A stretch of 64,000 bases of DNA, taken from assembly GCF_003217495.1 (NCBI RefSeq), contig NZ_QJSW01000019.1, forward strand, positions 46,010 through 110,009. Reading direction: 5' to 3'. This stretch comes from Paenibacillus barcinonensis. Lineage in GTDB: Bacteria; Bacillota; Bacilli; Paenibacillales; Paenibacillaceae. The notes beneath the pieces are model-generated. The model was given only the letters and a program-made list of their open reading frames with translations. It was not told the DNA's origin and made no database searches. Made by a program: the position numbers and the translations under genes. Below are positions 43,967-52,391 of this stretch, piece after piece. The stretch's first letter is position 1, and every line of letters starts with the position of its first letter.

Positions 43967-44923
43967 ATGGCGGAATACAGGCTTGACCATTCTTTGTATT
44001 CAAGTGTTGGTTTGATTGAGTTCGTGAAAGGGATACCCGGGCTTCAGAATGCAGTACAGGTTGAACGTATCTCTAAAGGATACTCCCTGGATCACAAGTT
44101 TAAAGTTATTACCCCACATCAGGGGAATATGCTGTTGCGGGTGTTTCCTTACAGTGATATGGAATCCAAGCAAATAGAGGTTCAAGTATTGGACAGGGTA
44201 AGACAGATGGGAGTTATGTGCTCTACACCACTTGGCATCGGCAAGCTGGACGAGGATAACGGGTACATGATCGTGAGTTATCTGGAGGGTGAAGATGCCT
44301 CTGAAGTATTGCCCCGCCTGAATGAGCAGCAGCAGTGGTCCATCGGCATGCAGGCGGGAGCTGCGCTGAAGTGTATTCACAGGCTTCCTGTGGAGAAGCA
44401 GGCAGAGTCCTGGTACAGCCGCAAAAGCAGGAAGCATCGGCGTTACGTGGATAAATACAGAGAGTGTTCTGTGGTTATGAAGCAGGATCAAGCTATTCTG
44501 AACTTTATTGAGGACCATCTGGATTGCATGAAAGGACGTCCGGATTATTTTCAGCACGATGATTTTCATCCCGCCAATCTGCTAATAAACCAGGGTGAAT
44601 TGGCTGGAGTGATTGATTTTAATCGTGCAGACCAGGGAGACCCTGTACATGAATTTCTGAAGCTGGGTTTATTTGCGACAGAGACGAGTATTCCTTATTC
44701 GATAGGACAGGTACAGGGGTACTTGGATGGTAATGAACCGAATGAAGAGTTCTGGAGAATGTACTCACTGTATATGGCCATGGCTCTGGTATCTTCTGTA
44801 GTGTGGATTCAGCACGTAAAGCCGGAAGAGACGGATGAGATGATGATGAAAATGGACCGTGTACGTGAAGATCACGAGGATTTTCGCAGCATGATCCCAA
44901 GGTGGTATACTATGAACAGATAA
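43967..44923 (+). CDS. Aminoglycoside phosphotransferase-fold kinase
   Basis: A 318-residue protein with the APH/choline-kinase fold: a nucleotide-binding lobe, the Brenner motif HDDFHPANLLI (Asp198 as catalytic base) and the metal site VIDFNRADQGDP. Members phosphorylate aminoglycosides, homoserine, methylthioribose, fructosamine and other small molecules, so resistance should not be assumed. ATG 43967 is six bases after a perfect GGAGGA, which rules out the upstream in-frame ATG codons. It lies 58 bases before the two-component/PBP cluster. Confidence 0.87.
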   Translation: MAEYRLDHSLYSSVGLIEFVKGIPGLQNAVQVERISKGYSLDHKFKVITPHQGNMLLRVFPYSDMESKQIEVQVLDRVRQMGVMCSTPLGIGKLDEDNGYMIVSYLEGEDASEVLPRLNEQQQWSIGMQAGAALKCIHRLPVEKQAESWYSRKSRKHRRYVDKYRECSVVMKQDQAILNFIEDHLDCMKGRPDYFQHDDFHPANLLINQGELAGVIDFNRADQGDPVHEFLKLGLFATETSIPYSIGQVQGYLDGNEPNEEFWRMYSLYMAMALVSSVVWIQHVKPEETDEMMMKMDRVREDHEDFRSMIPRWYTMNR

Positions 44924-44936
44924 AAAAGTAGAACCG

Positions 44937-44963
44937 TTGTAAGAAGTCTTGTAACACTTGTAA
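44937..44963 (+). promoter_or_regulatory. TTGTAA triple repeat with a TAAGAAGT box upstream of the response regulator
   Basis: TTGTAA at 44937-44942, 44949-44954 and 44958-44963; TAAGAAGT at 44940-44947 recurs twice upstream of the kinase-less paralogue (46910 and 46932). Candidate autoregulatory site of the response regulator encoded at 44982. Confidence 0.45.
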
Positions 44964-44981
44964 ACAGAAAGGAACTATACC

Positions 44982-45686
44982 GTGGCACAACCAGCATCCA
45001 TACTGCTTGTCGATGATGAGCAGGATATTATTAAATTGATGGAAATCTATTTTGGCAACGAAGGATACCGGATTTTGAAAGCGAATGATGGAATGCAGGC
45101 GCTGGAGCTGCTGAAGACCGAAGTGATAGATCTGATTATTCTGGATGTTATGATGCCGAATATGGATGGGATCGAAGCCTGTATGAAGATTCGGGAGCAG
45201 CAGAAGATGCCCATTATTATGTTGTCAGCAAAGAGTACGGATATTGATAAGATTACGGGGCTGAGCATTGGAGCCGATGATTATGTAAGCAAGCCGTTCA
45301 ATCCGCTTGAACTCGTAGCGCGGGCTAAATCACAGCTTCGCCGATATCACACTTTTAATGATGGCAGAGAAAGCAGGGAGTGCGAATGGGTCATTGATGA
45401 TCTGGTGATCAACACGGATACACATGAAGTATGGGTGGATGAGAAGGCTGTTCATCTGACACCTCGCGAATTTGCTGTACTGGAGCTGCTTGCCCGTCAT
45501 CAGGGCTCTGTCCTGAGCATGGAACAGATTTATCGCCAGGTCTGGAAGGAAGAATTTATGGAGTCCAACAACACTGTTATGGTCCATATCCGTAAACTCC
45601 GTGAGAAGATTGAGCCAGACAGCAAACACCCTAAATTTATTCAAACCGTGTGGGGTGTCGGATACAAAATGATGAAATCGCATTAA
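44982..45686 (+). CDS. OmpR/PhoB family response regulator (VanR-like)
   Basis: A 234-residue regulator: acidic pocket DDEQD near residue 11, phosphorylated Asp in LIILDVMMPNMDG, Lys in KPFNPLEL, then a winged helix (VHLTPREFAVLELLARHQGSVLS, MVHIRKLREKIE, VWGVGYKM). GTG start, with AAAGGAA seven bases upstream. It is followed by its kinase and then by a degenerate kinase and a class A PBP, suggesting cell-wall control. Resemblance to VanR is general; no resistance enzymes are present. Confidence 0.93.
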   Translation: MAQPASILLVDDEQDIIKLMEIYFGNEGYRILKANDGMQALELLKTEVIDLIILDVMMPNMDGIEACMKIREQQKMPIIMLSAKSTDIDKITGLSIGADDYVSKPFNPLELVARAKSQLRRYHTFNDGRESRECEWVIDDLVINTDTHEVWVDEKAVHLTPREFAVLELLARHQGSVLSMEQIYRQVWKEEFMESNNTVMVHIRKLREKIEPDSKHPKFIQTVWGVGYKMMKSH

Positions 45687-45734
45687 TTTGATTTATTTAT
45701 GTAGCTTGCATAACACAAGCAGGGAGTTTCTTTA

Positions 45735-46871
45735 ATGAATTCGAAACTGATCAATACGGTACGATGGAAGTTTATTTATGCATTCCTACTGAGCGGTGTG
45801 TTAACTGCGGTGATTTTGTACGGAGTATCTAAGCTGGGCGAGACGATTCTACAAAATCAGCGCTATCCGAATTATACGATCCCGGGGCAAGCGGTTCGGT
45901 GGCTGGTCAATCATATTGGCTCTGTTCCGCTGATGATTGCTGTAGGGATCATCAGCTTTGTGCTGTTTTTCTTCTTGTTTACCCGTAAAGTCATGGTTGT
46001 GCTGGATGAGATCACGGCCGGTATTCAGGAGGTAGCCAAAGGTGAGCTTTCACATCGAATCGAGGTAAAAACTTCTGATGAATTTGGCGTGGTGGCCACG
46101 AGTATTAATCAGATGGCAGAGCAGCTACAGCGATCCTTGCAGGAAGAACGAAGTGCGGTGGCTGCCAAGAATGATCTGATTACAGGCATATCACATGATC
46201 TGAGGACACCGTTGACTTCTATCCTCGGTTTTCTTGAATATATCGAGAAGGATCGGTATCAGGATGAACTGGAGATGCGCTATTACGTCAGCATTGCCTA
46301 TGAGAAATCGTTAACCTTACGCAAGCTCATTGATGATTTGTTCGAGTATACACGGGTCAGTGGGGGAAGTCTGCCCTTATCCTTAACACCGCTGAATCTG
46401 ACCCCGTTCCTCATGCAGCTGGCTGAAGAATTTGCTCCCATGTTAGAGGATGCAGGTATGACTTATACCATAGCTGGAGGCCATCAGCCTTTGTGGATTC
46501 AGGCAGCCCCTGGAGAATTGGTTCGTGCCTACGAAAATCTGTTCAGCAATGCCATTCGTTACGGTGCGCAGGGCAAAGTGATGGAAATCGGACTTTCGCT
46601 TGAGGACGGAGAGGCTGTGGTGCGAATCAGCAATTACGGAGAACCGATTCCTGCTCAGGATTTGCCGCATCTGTTCGAACGATTCTACCGCGTGGATAAA
46701 TCACGTTCCCGTGATACCGGAGGTACAGGGTTAGGTTTAGCCATTGCTAAATCAATGATTGAACTGCATCAAGGCAGCATTGCTGCACACAGTGAGCATG
46801 GACGAACCGATTTTGTCACCCGTTTCCCCGCGATTACTCCACCAGCAGTGCATGCAGTAGACGCAGAATAG
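45735..46871 (+). CDS. Two-component sensor histidine kinase
   Basis: A 378-residue membrane kinase: helices at about 13-35 and 64-84 flank a short extracellular loop of some 30 residues, then HAMP, DHp with His154 in ITGISHDLRTPLTSILGF, and the ATPase domain (N-box ENLFSNAIRYG, G2 GGTGLGLAIAKS). The very small outside loop suggests it senses within the membrane or via a partner. Its N-terminal half is clearly related to the next gene product, which lacks the kinase parts. Confidence 0.93.
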   Translation: MNSKLINTVRWKFIYAFLLSGVLTAVILYGVSKLGETILQNQRYPNYTIPGQAVRWLVNHIGSVPLMIAVGIISFVLFFFLFTRKVMVVLDEITAGIQEVAKGELSHRIEVKTSDEFGVVATSINQMAEQLQRSLQEERSAVAAKNDLITGISHDLRTPLTSILGFLEYIEKDRYQDELEMRYYVSIAYEKSLTLRKLIDDLFEYTRVSGGSLPLSLTPLNLTPFLMQLAEEFAPMLEDAGMTYTIAGGHQPLWIQAAPGELVRAYENLFSNAIRYGAQGKVMEIGLSLEDGEAVVRISNYGEPIPAQDLPHLFERFYRVDKSRSRDTGGTGLGLAIAKSMIELHQGSIAAHSEHGRTDFVTRFPAITPPAVHAVDAE

Positions 46872-46909
46872 GTTTTAATTATCCGTGCGGATGAGAATTA
46901 AGAATTTGA

Positions 46910-46951
46910 TAAGAAGTTAACAAAGTCTTCTTAAGAAGTATTCGGTATGCT
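46910..46951 (+). promoter_or_regulatory. Two TAAGAAGT boxes and a promoter before the degenerate kinase/PBP unit
   Basis: TAAGAAGT at 46910-46917 and 46932-46939, exactly 22 bases (two helical turns) apart, the second inside a CTTCTTAAGAAG palindrome (46927-46938). TATGCT at 46946-46951 is a candidate -10, so the proximal box overlaps the -35 position, as in activator-dependent promoters. Confidence 0.5.
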
Positions 46952-46990
46952 ACCTCTATCACTTGCTGAGCATGAGGGAGGATACCGAGT

Positions 46991-47701
46991 ATGGATGCAA
47001 GAGTAAACACAGTTCGAGTGAAGTACATATATATCTGCGGAGCAAGTGCGGTTCTAAGCATGGTGCTTCTTTTTGTTATGTATCAGCTGACAAAATTGGC
47101 GTATGGCTTCGTGTTCCATGATGTTCCGTGGATGACTCAACTGGTGCATTGGTGTATCAACACCATTGGAAAGAAGCTGATATGTTTGGTAGTAGGTGGA
47201 GGTTTGTTTACGTTATTGTTCTGGGTTCGTTCACAAAAAATCGCTGAGGATGTGGAGCAGCTTGTGCGTGGAACGCATGAACTTGCCAAAGGCCGGATTC
47301 CTGAACCAATCCGTGTGTTGAGCAGCGGTGAACTGCGGCTGTTAAGTGAACAGATCAATGCAATTGCCACCATGCTGGCGAAGGAAGCCGGGCATACTCA
47401 GGCATCCCGTTTGAGAACGGAAAATGGCGAAGCTGACACTCATATCTATCCTCCAATGGGGGATAAACGTACGGCCTTGCCTATTGACCTTACACTGTAC
47501 GGTATTCAGTCGGCACTGGAAGAACTGATAGATGGGCCAGGCAGGAAGGATCACGAAGTGTTGCATTGGGCAAGAATGGCGTATGAACAGACAAATGTGC
47601 TCCAGCATGCGCTTGAAATCGCGGAAGGGAGCAATCCTGATCGTAACAAACAGCAGGAACAAGACTTTACACATGCTCAAGCTGAGGAAACAAAATGTTA
47701 A
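46991..47701 (+). CDS. Kinase-less histidine kinase paralogue (degenerate sensor)
   Basis: A 236-residue membrane protein. Its first 130 residues align with the kinase just upstream: same start (NTVR-K-IY), two membrane helices around a short loop, and a HAMP-like linker (EDVEQLVRGTHELAKGRIP, INAIATML). A short stretch near the end (HWARMAYEQTNVLQHALEIAE) matches the second DHp helix of the kinase (YVSIAYEKSLTLRKLIDDLFE). The first DHp helix with the phospho-His and the whole ATPase domain are absent, with a polar linker instead. The frame is intact with GGGAGGA eight bases upstream and overlaps the PBP gene by seven bases, so it looks functional rather than decayed. Confidence 0.75.
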   Translation: MDARVNTVRVKYIYICGASAVLSMVLLFVMYQLTKLAYGFVFHDVPWMTQLVHWCINTIGKKLICLVVGGGLFTLLFWVRSQKIAEDVEQLVRGTHELAKGRIPEPIRVLSSGELRLLSEQINAIATMLAKEAGHTQASRLRTENGEADTHIYPPMGDKRTALPIDLTLYGIQSALEELIDGPGRKDHEVLHWARMAYEQTNVLQHALEIAEGSNPDRNKQQEQDFTHAQAEETKC

Positions 47702-49572
47702 GTGCGAAAGTCAAGCACTGGTTATATCGAACGTATGATGTTGGCGTCATTGTAGCCGTTCTGCTGGTGGTGTTATATGTTTACCTTCACACATACGGTA
47801 ACATGGTAGTCCGAAGCTCATCCATAGCAATGCAGGAGACATCCTCAACGATCATTCTGGACGAGAATGGACGGGAAATCACCCGGTTGAAGACATCGGG
47901 CCAAGGTTATGCCGAGTATGCAAGTCTTCATGACATGCCCGAGATGCTTGTTCAGGCTTTTTTAGCTACAGAAGATCATCGCTTTTATCGTCATCCAGGT
48001 TTTGATGTGATTGGTGTTGGCAGAGCTATGGTGCAAAATATGATACATATGGATTGGAATCAGGGTGGAAGCTCTATAACACAGCAGTTGGCCAGAAATC
48101 TGTATCTGAACGGAAACAAGACATTGATGCGCAAAATAAACGAGTTATCCATCGCAATCGAGCTGGAAAAGAAATATTCAAAAGATGACATTCTGGAGAT
48201 GTATCTCAATCAGATTTATATGGGCCAGCAGCAGTACGGAGTCAAGGCAGCGGCTTTACGTTATTTTGGTGTGAAGGATCTGAAGCAGCTCGAGCTGTGG
48301 CAGATCGCCACGCTGGCGGGTATGCCTAAAGGCCCTTCCATATACAATCCGGTTGATAACGAAAAGCTGTCCAAAGAACGCCGAAGTGTAGTGCTTTCCT
48401 TGATGCATAAAGAGGGGATCATTACCAAAAGACAGATGCAGGAGGCTGCATCTGTCGAATACAAACCTCCACGCTCAGCGTTGTCGAACATGTCATCAGC
48501 TCCAGCATCGGATGGACTCGGAGCTGCGTATATTTCAGCTGTGGATGCAGTAATACAGGAGGCTGCCCTTCTTACAGGCAAGAGTGAAGCCGAGATTCGC
48601 TCCGCAGGCTGGGTGATGCGAACGGGATTAAGCCCACGCGCACAGCGGGCCATGGAAGAAACCTTTGCTGAAGCCGTCTGGTTCCCGGATGATCGAAAGG
48701 ATCAGCAGGTACAGGCCAGCATGGTGCTTCTGAATCACCATAATGGTGAAGTGAAGGCCATGATGGGCGGGCGAAATCCTGTGAAGGGAGATATCAATCG
48801 TGCATTGATTGATGCGAGACAGCCTGGCTCTGTATTTAAACCTGTGATTGCCTATGCTCCTGCATTGGAATCGGGAAAATTCACACCAGAGAGCATGCTG
48901 CCTGATCGGTCGATGAGATATGGCAATTATCGGCCAAGCAACGTGGGGGGAAGATATCGAGGAACGGTATCGTTGTCCGAAGCACTGCAGCAGTCTATTA
49001 ATTCACCGGCGGTATGGCTGCTTAATCAAATCGGACTGAGCGAAGCCAAAGCGTTTGCCCAGCGACTCGGGATTGAATTACAAGCCGAGGATATGAATCT
49101 GTCCATTGCCCTAGGTGGGGTGCATCAAGGGATTTCGCCGATGAAAATGGCACAGGCTTATGCTGTTTTTGCGAATGAGGGGAAGTTTAACAAGGCACAC
49201 CTTATACGTGAGATCAGAGATGCACGGGGGCGGGTAATCTATGCTCGTCGCTCTGAGCATAAACAGGTGATATCCAGACGCATAGCGCAGGAGATGACCC
49301 ATATGCTGCAGCAAGTGGTTAGTCATGGGACAGGAAAGCGTGCCCGGCTGCCTCAGGAGCAGGTCGCTGGCAAAACGGGAACAACTCAAGCCTCCTTGCC
49401 GAATGCCCCCAAAGGCGCGAACCGGGATATTTGGTTTGCCGGGTATACGCGAGAGTGGACGGGTGTTGTATGGGTTGGGTTTGATTATACGAATGCACAG
49501 CATTATTTGAAGTCGGGAAGCGGGAGCGCGGCAGCTCTGTTCGCGGCGGTGATGAAACGGACGAAGAGATGA
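47695..49572 (+). CDS. Class A penicillin-binding protein (transglycosylase/transpeptidase)
   Basis: A 625-residue bifunctional peptidoglycan synthase: a membrane anchor near 22-42, glycosyltransferase domain (TEDHRFYRHPGFD with Glu93, GGSSITQQLARNLYL, KINELSIAIELEKKYSK) and transpeptidase domain with SVFK (Ser379), SIN (Ser434) and KTGT (Lys560). It resembles the short PBP1A/PbpG-type enzymes. It overlaps the degenerate kinase gene by seven bases, so the two proteins are likely made together, under a two-component system encoded just upstream. Confidence 0.94.
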   Translation: MLSAKVKHWLYRTYDVGVIVAVLLVVLYVYLHTYGNMVVRSSSIAMQETSSTIILDENGREITRLKTSGQGYAEYASLHDMPEMLVQAFLATEDHRFYRHPGFDVIGVGRAMVQNMIHMDWNQGGSSITQQLARNLYLNGNKTLMRKINELSIAIELEKKYSKDDILEMYLNQIYMGQQQYGVKAAALRYFGVKDLKQLELWQIATLAGMPKGPSIYNPVDNEKLSKERRSVVLSLMHKEGIITKRQMQEAASVEYKPPRSALSNMSSAPASDGLGAAYISAVDAVIQEAALLTGKSEAEIRSAGWVMRTGLSPRAQRAMEETFAEAVWFPDDRKDQQVQASMVLLNHHNGEVKAMMGGRNPVKGDINRALIDARQPGSVFKPVIAYAPALESGKFTPESMLPDRSMRYGNYRPSNVGGRYRGTVSLSEALQQSINSPAVWLLNQIGLSEAKAFAQRLGIELQAEDMNLSIALGGVHQGISPMKMAQAYAVFANEGKFNKAHLIREIRDARGRVIYARRSEHKQVISRRIAQEMTHMLQQVVSHGTGKRARLPQEQVAGKTGTTQASLPNAPKGANRDIWFAGYTREWTGVVWVGFDYTNAQHYLKSGSGSAAALFAAVMKRTKR

Positions 49573-49705
49573 AGTGAAGAAATAAAGAAATAAAGTGATA
49601 TGAGCGGTGCAGCCAATCGGTTGGGTTGTAAAAACCTTTTTATAGATTTCCATCCAGATGTTGAGATATAATAGGTGCGGCTAAATTGTTTATAAGGAGG
49701 CTGAC

Positions 49706-50251
49706 ATGAACCGTCCGAATGCTGGTTCAGAGGAAGAACAGGAGGTTTACTCGACTACAACTGGAGCACGTACAAAACGTCAGGATATTTCCGGCCTGGG
49801 CGGCTGGTTGATTTTCATCCAGATTAGTCTGTGGGCTTCGCTGGTATTTCTACTCTCCGACTTATCAAATGTCACAGTGATTATGGACCCTGCTAGGTGG
49901 GAAGGTAGTCGAGGGATTGATCTGCAAGTATATACAGAAGTGATAAGGCCAATCTTGTGGTTTGGCTTCATCAGCAGCATCATTTTGTCTGTACTGGTCA
50001 TCATAAATCTTGTTCTGTTATATCGAAGGAAACGATGGTTTCCCCGCATGATGATCATACAGTACATCGTGAATGCGATCATCAGTGTGGTTACGTGGAT
50101 TCTGATTGCTCAGCAGGAGATGGGAAGAGAAGTGCATGTGCTGGATGCGCAGCCTGCCTTTCAAGTGATTGTTCGATCCTTGCTTGCGTGCTGTATCTTT
50201 ATTCCCTATTTTCTCAGATCGGTGCGAGTAAAGAATACATTTATTCAATAA
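49706..50251 (+). CDS. DUF2569-like membrane protein
   Basis: A 181-residue membrane protein with a polar N-terminal tail of about 30 residues, then GLGGWLIFIQISLW (the GLGGWL motif that opens DUF2569 proteins) and three further hydrophobic helices. Function of the family is unknown. AAGGAGG is five bases before the ATG. It ends before a bidirectional terminator shared with the ThrE genes. Confidence 0.75.
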   Translation: MNRPNAGSEEEQEVYSTTTGARTKRQDISGLGGWLIFIQISLWASLVFLLSDLSNVTVIMDPARWEGSRGIDLQVYTEVIRPILWFGFISSIILSVLVIINLVLLYRRKRWFPRMMIIQYIVNAIISVVTWILIAQQEMGREVHVLDAQPAFQVIVRSLLACCIFIPYFLRSVRVKNTFIQ

Positions 50252-50279
50252 TCTAAAGTTGTGTTTCACTACGTGTGCG

Positions 50280-50336
50280 AAAAAAAGAGCCCCACTGTCT
50301 ACCAACCTGAGCTTGCAGACAGTGGGGCTCTTTGTA
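50280..50336. terminator. Bidirectional terminator
   Basis: AAAAAAGAGCCCCACTGTCT pairs with the mirror AGACAGTGGGGCTCTTT; a long perfect stem between convergent genes. Confidence 0.9.
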
Positions 50337-50337
50337 T

Positions 50338-50805
50338 TCATTTGGATGCAGATCTGAAGCGGTCTGAACGAGACAGGCTGCGAATCATCTGGTTCAGAAC
50401 CTCGGATAATACGAGTCCGACAGCAATAGCACCGGACAACATTAGCGCTTTGGCAGCCATCTCCATCGCGGCACTGTAATCGTTCTGAACAAAGCTGCGC
50501 ATGGCGTTATATGCAAGTCCTCCAGGCACGAGAGGAATGATGCCTGCCACGCTGAAAATGATGACAGGCGCACGAAACATACGGGAGAACAGCTGGCTGA
50601 TCACACCAACAGCGACCGTTGCTGCCAGAGTAGCCGGCACAGCATCTGCTGCATATTCAAGCACAATATAGATGATCCAGCCAATCATGCCAACGAATCC
50701 GCCGTGAAGCAGCATGCGTCTGGGTGCATTGAAGATAATGCCAAACGCTGCCGATGCAACAAAACTTGTCAATGCTTGCTCGATAAAATGGAGCATTTCC
50801 TGCAT
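50338..50805 (-). CDS. Threonine/serine exporter, small subunit (ThrE C-terminal half, DUF3815)
   Basis: A 155-residue membrane protein with four to five helices; IIFNAPRRMLLHGGFVGMIGW and VAGIIPLVPGGLAYNAMRSFV are typical of the ThrE_2 domain. In actinobacterial ThrE both halves form one protein; in Firmicutes they are split into adjacent genes as here. Together with the next gene it would export threonine and serine. It follows the larger gene by nine bases on the minus strand. Confidence 0.85.
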   Translation of the reverse strand: MQEMLHFIEQALTSFVASAAFGIIFNAPRRMLLHGGFVGMIGWIIYIVLEYAADAVPATLAATVAVGVISQLFSRMFRAPVIIFSVAGIIPLVPGGLAYNAMRSFVQNDYSAAMEMAAKALMLSGAIAVGLVLSEVLNQMIRSLSRSDRFRSASK

Positions 50806-50814
50806 ACCTCCGTC

Positions 50815-51663
50815 TTACATCAAAAGTGAGAACACCACAGCAATACCTGTACCGATAGCAAAAGCCGTCAGAAAAGCTTCAGCGCCCTTGGATAAGCCTG
50901 ACACCAGATGTCCAGCCATCAAGTCGCGTACCGCATTTGTAATCAGCAATCCGGGTACGAGTGGCATCACCGAGCCGATTATAATTTTGTCCCGTTCAAA
51001 GCCTGCTCCAATATAAACGAGCAAAAAAGCAAGCATGCCGATGACAAAGGACGCCGTGAGCTCTGCGAAAAATTTAACACGCACCCAGCGGTGAAAGAGA
51101 ATAACGGCAGCATAACCTGTGCCACCGCAGATGAGTGCTGGCAGGAAATCACCCCAGCCTCTGCCGAACATGATCGTAAAGCAGGCACTGGATAAAGCAG
51201 CAGCGGCCAACTGAACTGCATATGCATAACCTGAAGGTTTCCGTTCGATCTGCAGCAGTAATTCATGTGCTTCCTGAACGGTAAGCTGGCCTTGTCCGAT
51301 CCGGCGTGAGACGGCATTGACTTCAGACACTTTATCCAGATCGGTCGTCCGCTCGGAGATACGAATCAGCTTCGCTGGCTCGGTGGCATCCACCGAGAAA
51401 AAGATGCCTGTAGGCACAACATAGCTGTGTGAATGGGGCAGGCCCAGCGCTGCGGCCATACGCTTCATCGTATCTTCGACACGATAGGTTTCGCCGCCGC
51501 TTTGCAGCATGATTTTGCCAGCAAGCAGACAAATGGCAATCACACGGGAGTGCTCTACTGGTTCAGCAGCATGCTGGCTTTGGTTACTGATCTCCGGTTC
51601 GGAGTGAACGGGAGAATCGGGTTCATGATGTATGTATTTCAACCGGATCAAGCTCCGTTTCAT
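50815..51663 (-). CDS. Threonine/serine exporter, large subunit (ThrE N-terminal half, DUF1212)
   Basis: A 282-residue protein. A soluble region (LLAGKIMLQSGGETYRVEDTMKRMAAALG, VSRRIGQGQLTVQEAHELL) precedes five membrane helices (ICGGTGYAAVILFHRW; GSVMPLVPGLLITNAVRDLMAGHL). This is the DUF1212 half of ThrE. I use ATG 51663: a TTGTGA/TACAAT promoter-like pair overlaps the upstream GTG at 51699, so the transcript probably starts after it. No good ribosome site is seen before either codon. Confidence 0.83.
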   Translation of the reverse strand: MKRSLIRLKYIHHEPDSPVHSEPEISNQSQHAAEPVEHSRVIAICLLAGKIMLQSGGETYRVEDTMKRMAAALGLPHSHSYVVPTGIFFSVDATEPAKLIRISERTTDLDKVSEVNAVSRRIGQGQLTVQEAHELLLQIERKPSGYAYAVQLAAAALSSACFTIMFGRGWGDFLPALICGGTGYAAVILFHRWVRVKFFAELTASFVIGMLAFLLVYIGAGFERDKIIIGSVMPLVPGLLITNAVRDLMAGHLVSGLSKGAEAFLTAFAIGTGIAVVFSLLM

Positions 51664-51817
51664 ATAAGATAAGGCATGGCATCGACACCATTGTATCACA
51701 TTTCACACAATCACAAGCAATCTCGGGACACGTTGTGCAGTGAGTTGCCCGAGGTGTCATGTGCGGCGCAATAAAAGTGTAGCAGAGAGGAGTGGAGAAG
51801 GCTTCAAGACAAAACCC

Positions 51818-51863
51818 AAAAAGCTTCGTCCCTCTCCTTGTAAGGATGAGAGCGAAGCTTTTG
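51818..51863 (-). terminator. Terminator after the Sm-like gene
   Basis: AAAAGCTTCG (51820 onward) pairs with CGAAGCTTTT near 51854-51863, with partial inner pairing CTCTC/GAGAG. It sits directly after the stop of the minus-strand gene. Confidence 0.75.
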
Positions 51864-51865
51864 GA

Positions 51866-52171
51866 TTACATGAGCAGTGTAATTACGAGCAATTCATACA
51901 GCACCAGCGGCAGAATCGTTGGGCCAAACAAAGCTCGCGGTTCAGGATATCCGTGCATCGGTGTGACCTGAAGATATAGAATACCCCGGTCTGCGCTAAT
52001 GATGACTCCTTCCCAGACCTGACCGTCAATATTCTGAACTTGTACTTTCTTGCCTACATGCTGACGAACCGTATGATGAAGCATATTCCGTACACTTTGC
52101 ACCGATTGAAGCATCGGTTGGTTGGCTTGATATACAACACGGGCGGATGTCGTGGAAGATGATTCAGACAT
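51866..52171 (-). CDS. Small protein with Sm/LSm-like core
   Basis: A 101-residue protein. The middle (VGKKVQVQNIDGQVWEGVII, then GILYLQV) has the pattern of a small beta-barrel of the Sm or DUF2642/YuzF type, and the C-terminus is hydrophobic (LPLVLYELLVITLLM). ATG 52171 has GGAAGGG nine bases upstream. It has its own terminator and no operon partner. I know of similar small proteins in spore-formers but no function. Confidence 0.65.
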   Translation of the reverse strand: MSESSSTTSARVVYQANQPMLQSVQSVRNMLHHTVRQHVGKKVQVQNIDGQVWEGVIISADRGILYLQVTPMHGYPEPRALFGPTILPLVLYELLVITLLM

Positions 52172-52391
52172 GATGCACAACCCTTCCTTGGAATAAAATC
52201 TTTCTTACTACAAGGTATGCATCTGCCTAGGAAAGGTGATTACACATATACCATCTTGAACGCTCCACCGCCCTATTCGTAGCTGGCTTGACCTAGCCCT
52301 CCATCAACAAAGATAATCTGGGGTGGGTGGTGTTCAGGATTTACATCATACCGCATAGGTACGTTTAGATCACCCAGGGCACACCTTTCAA

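Noticed and set aside
43967..44923. Aminoglycoside resistance gene
   Set aside because: The fold covers many small-molecule kinases and no resistance context is present.
44982..46871. Vancomycin resistance operon
   Set aside because: Only general VanR/VanS resemblance; no vanH, ligase or vanX genes nearby.
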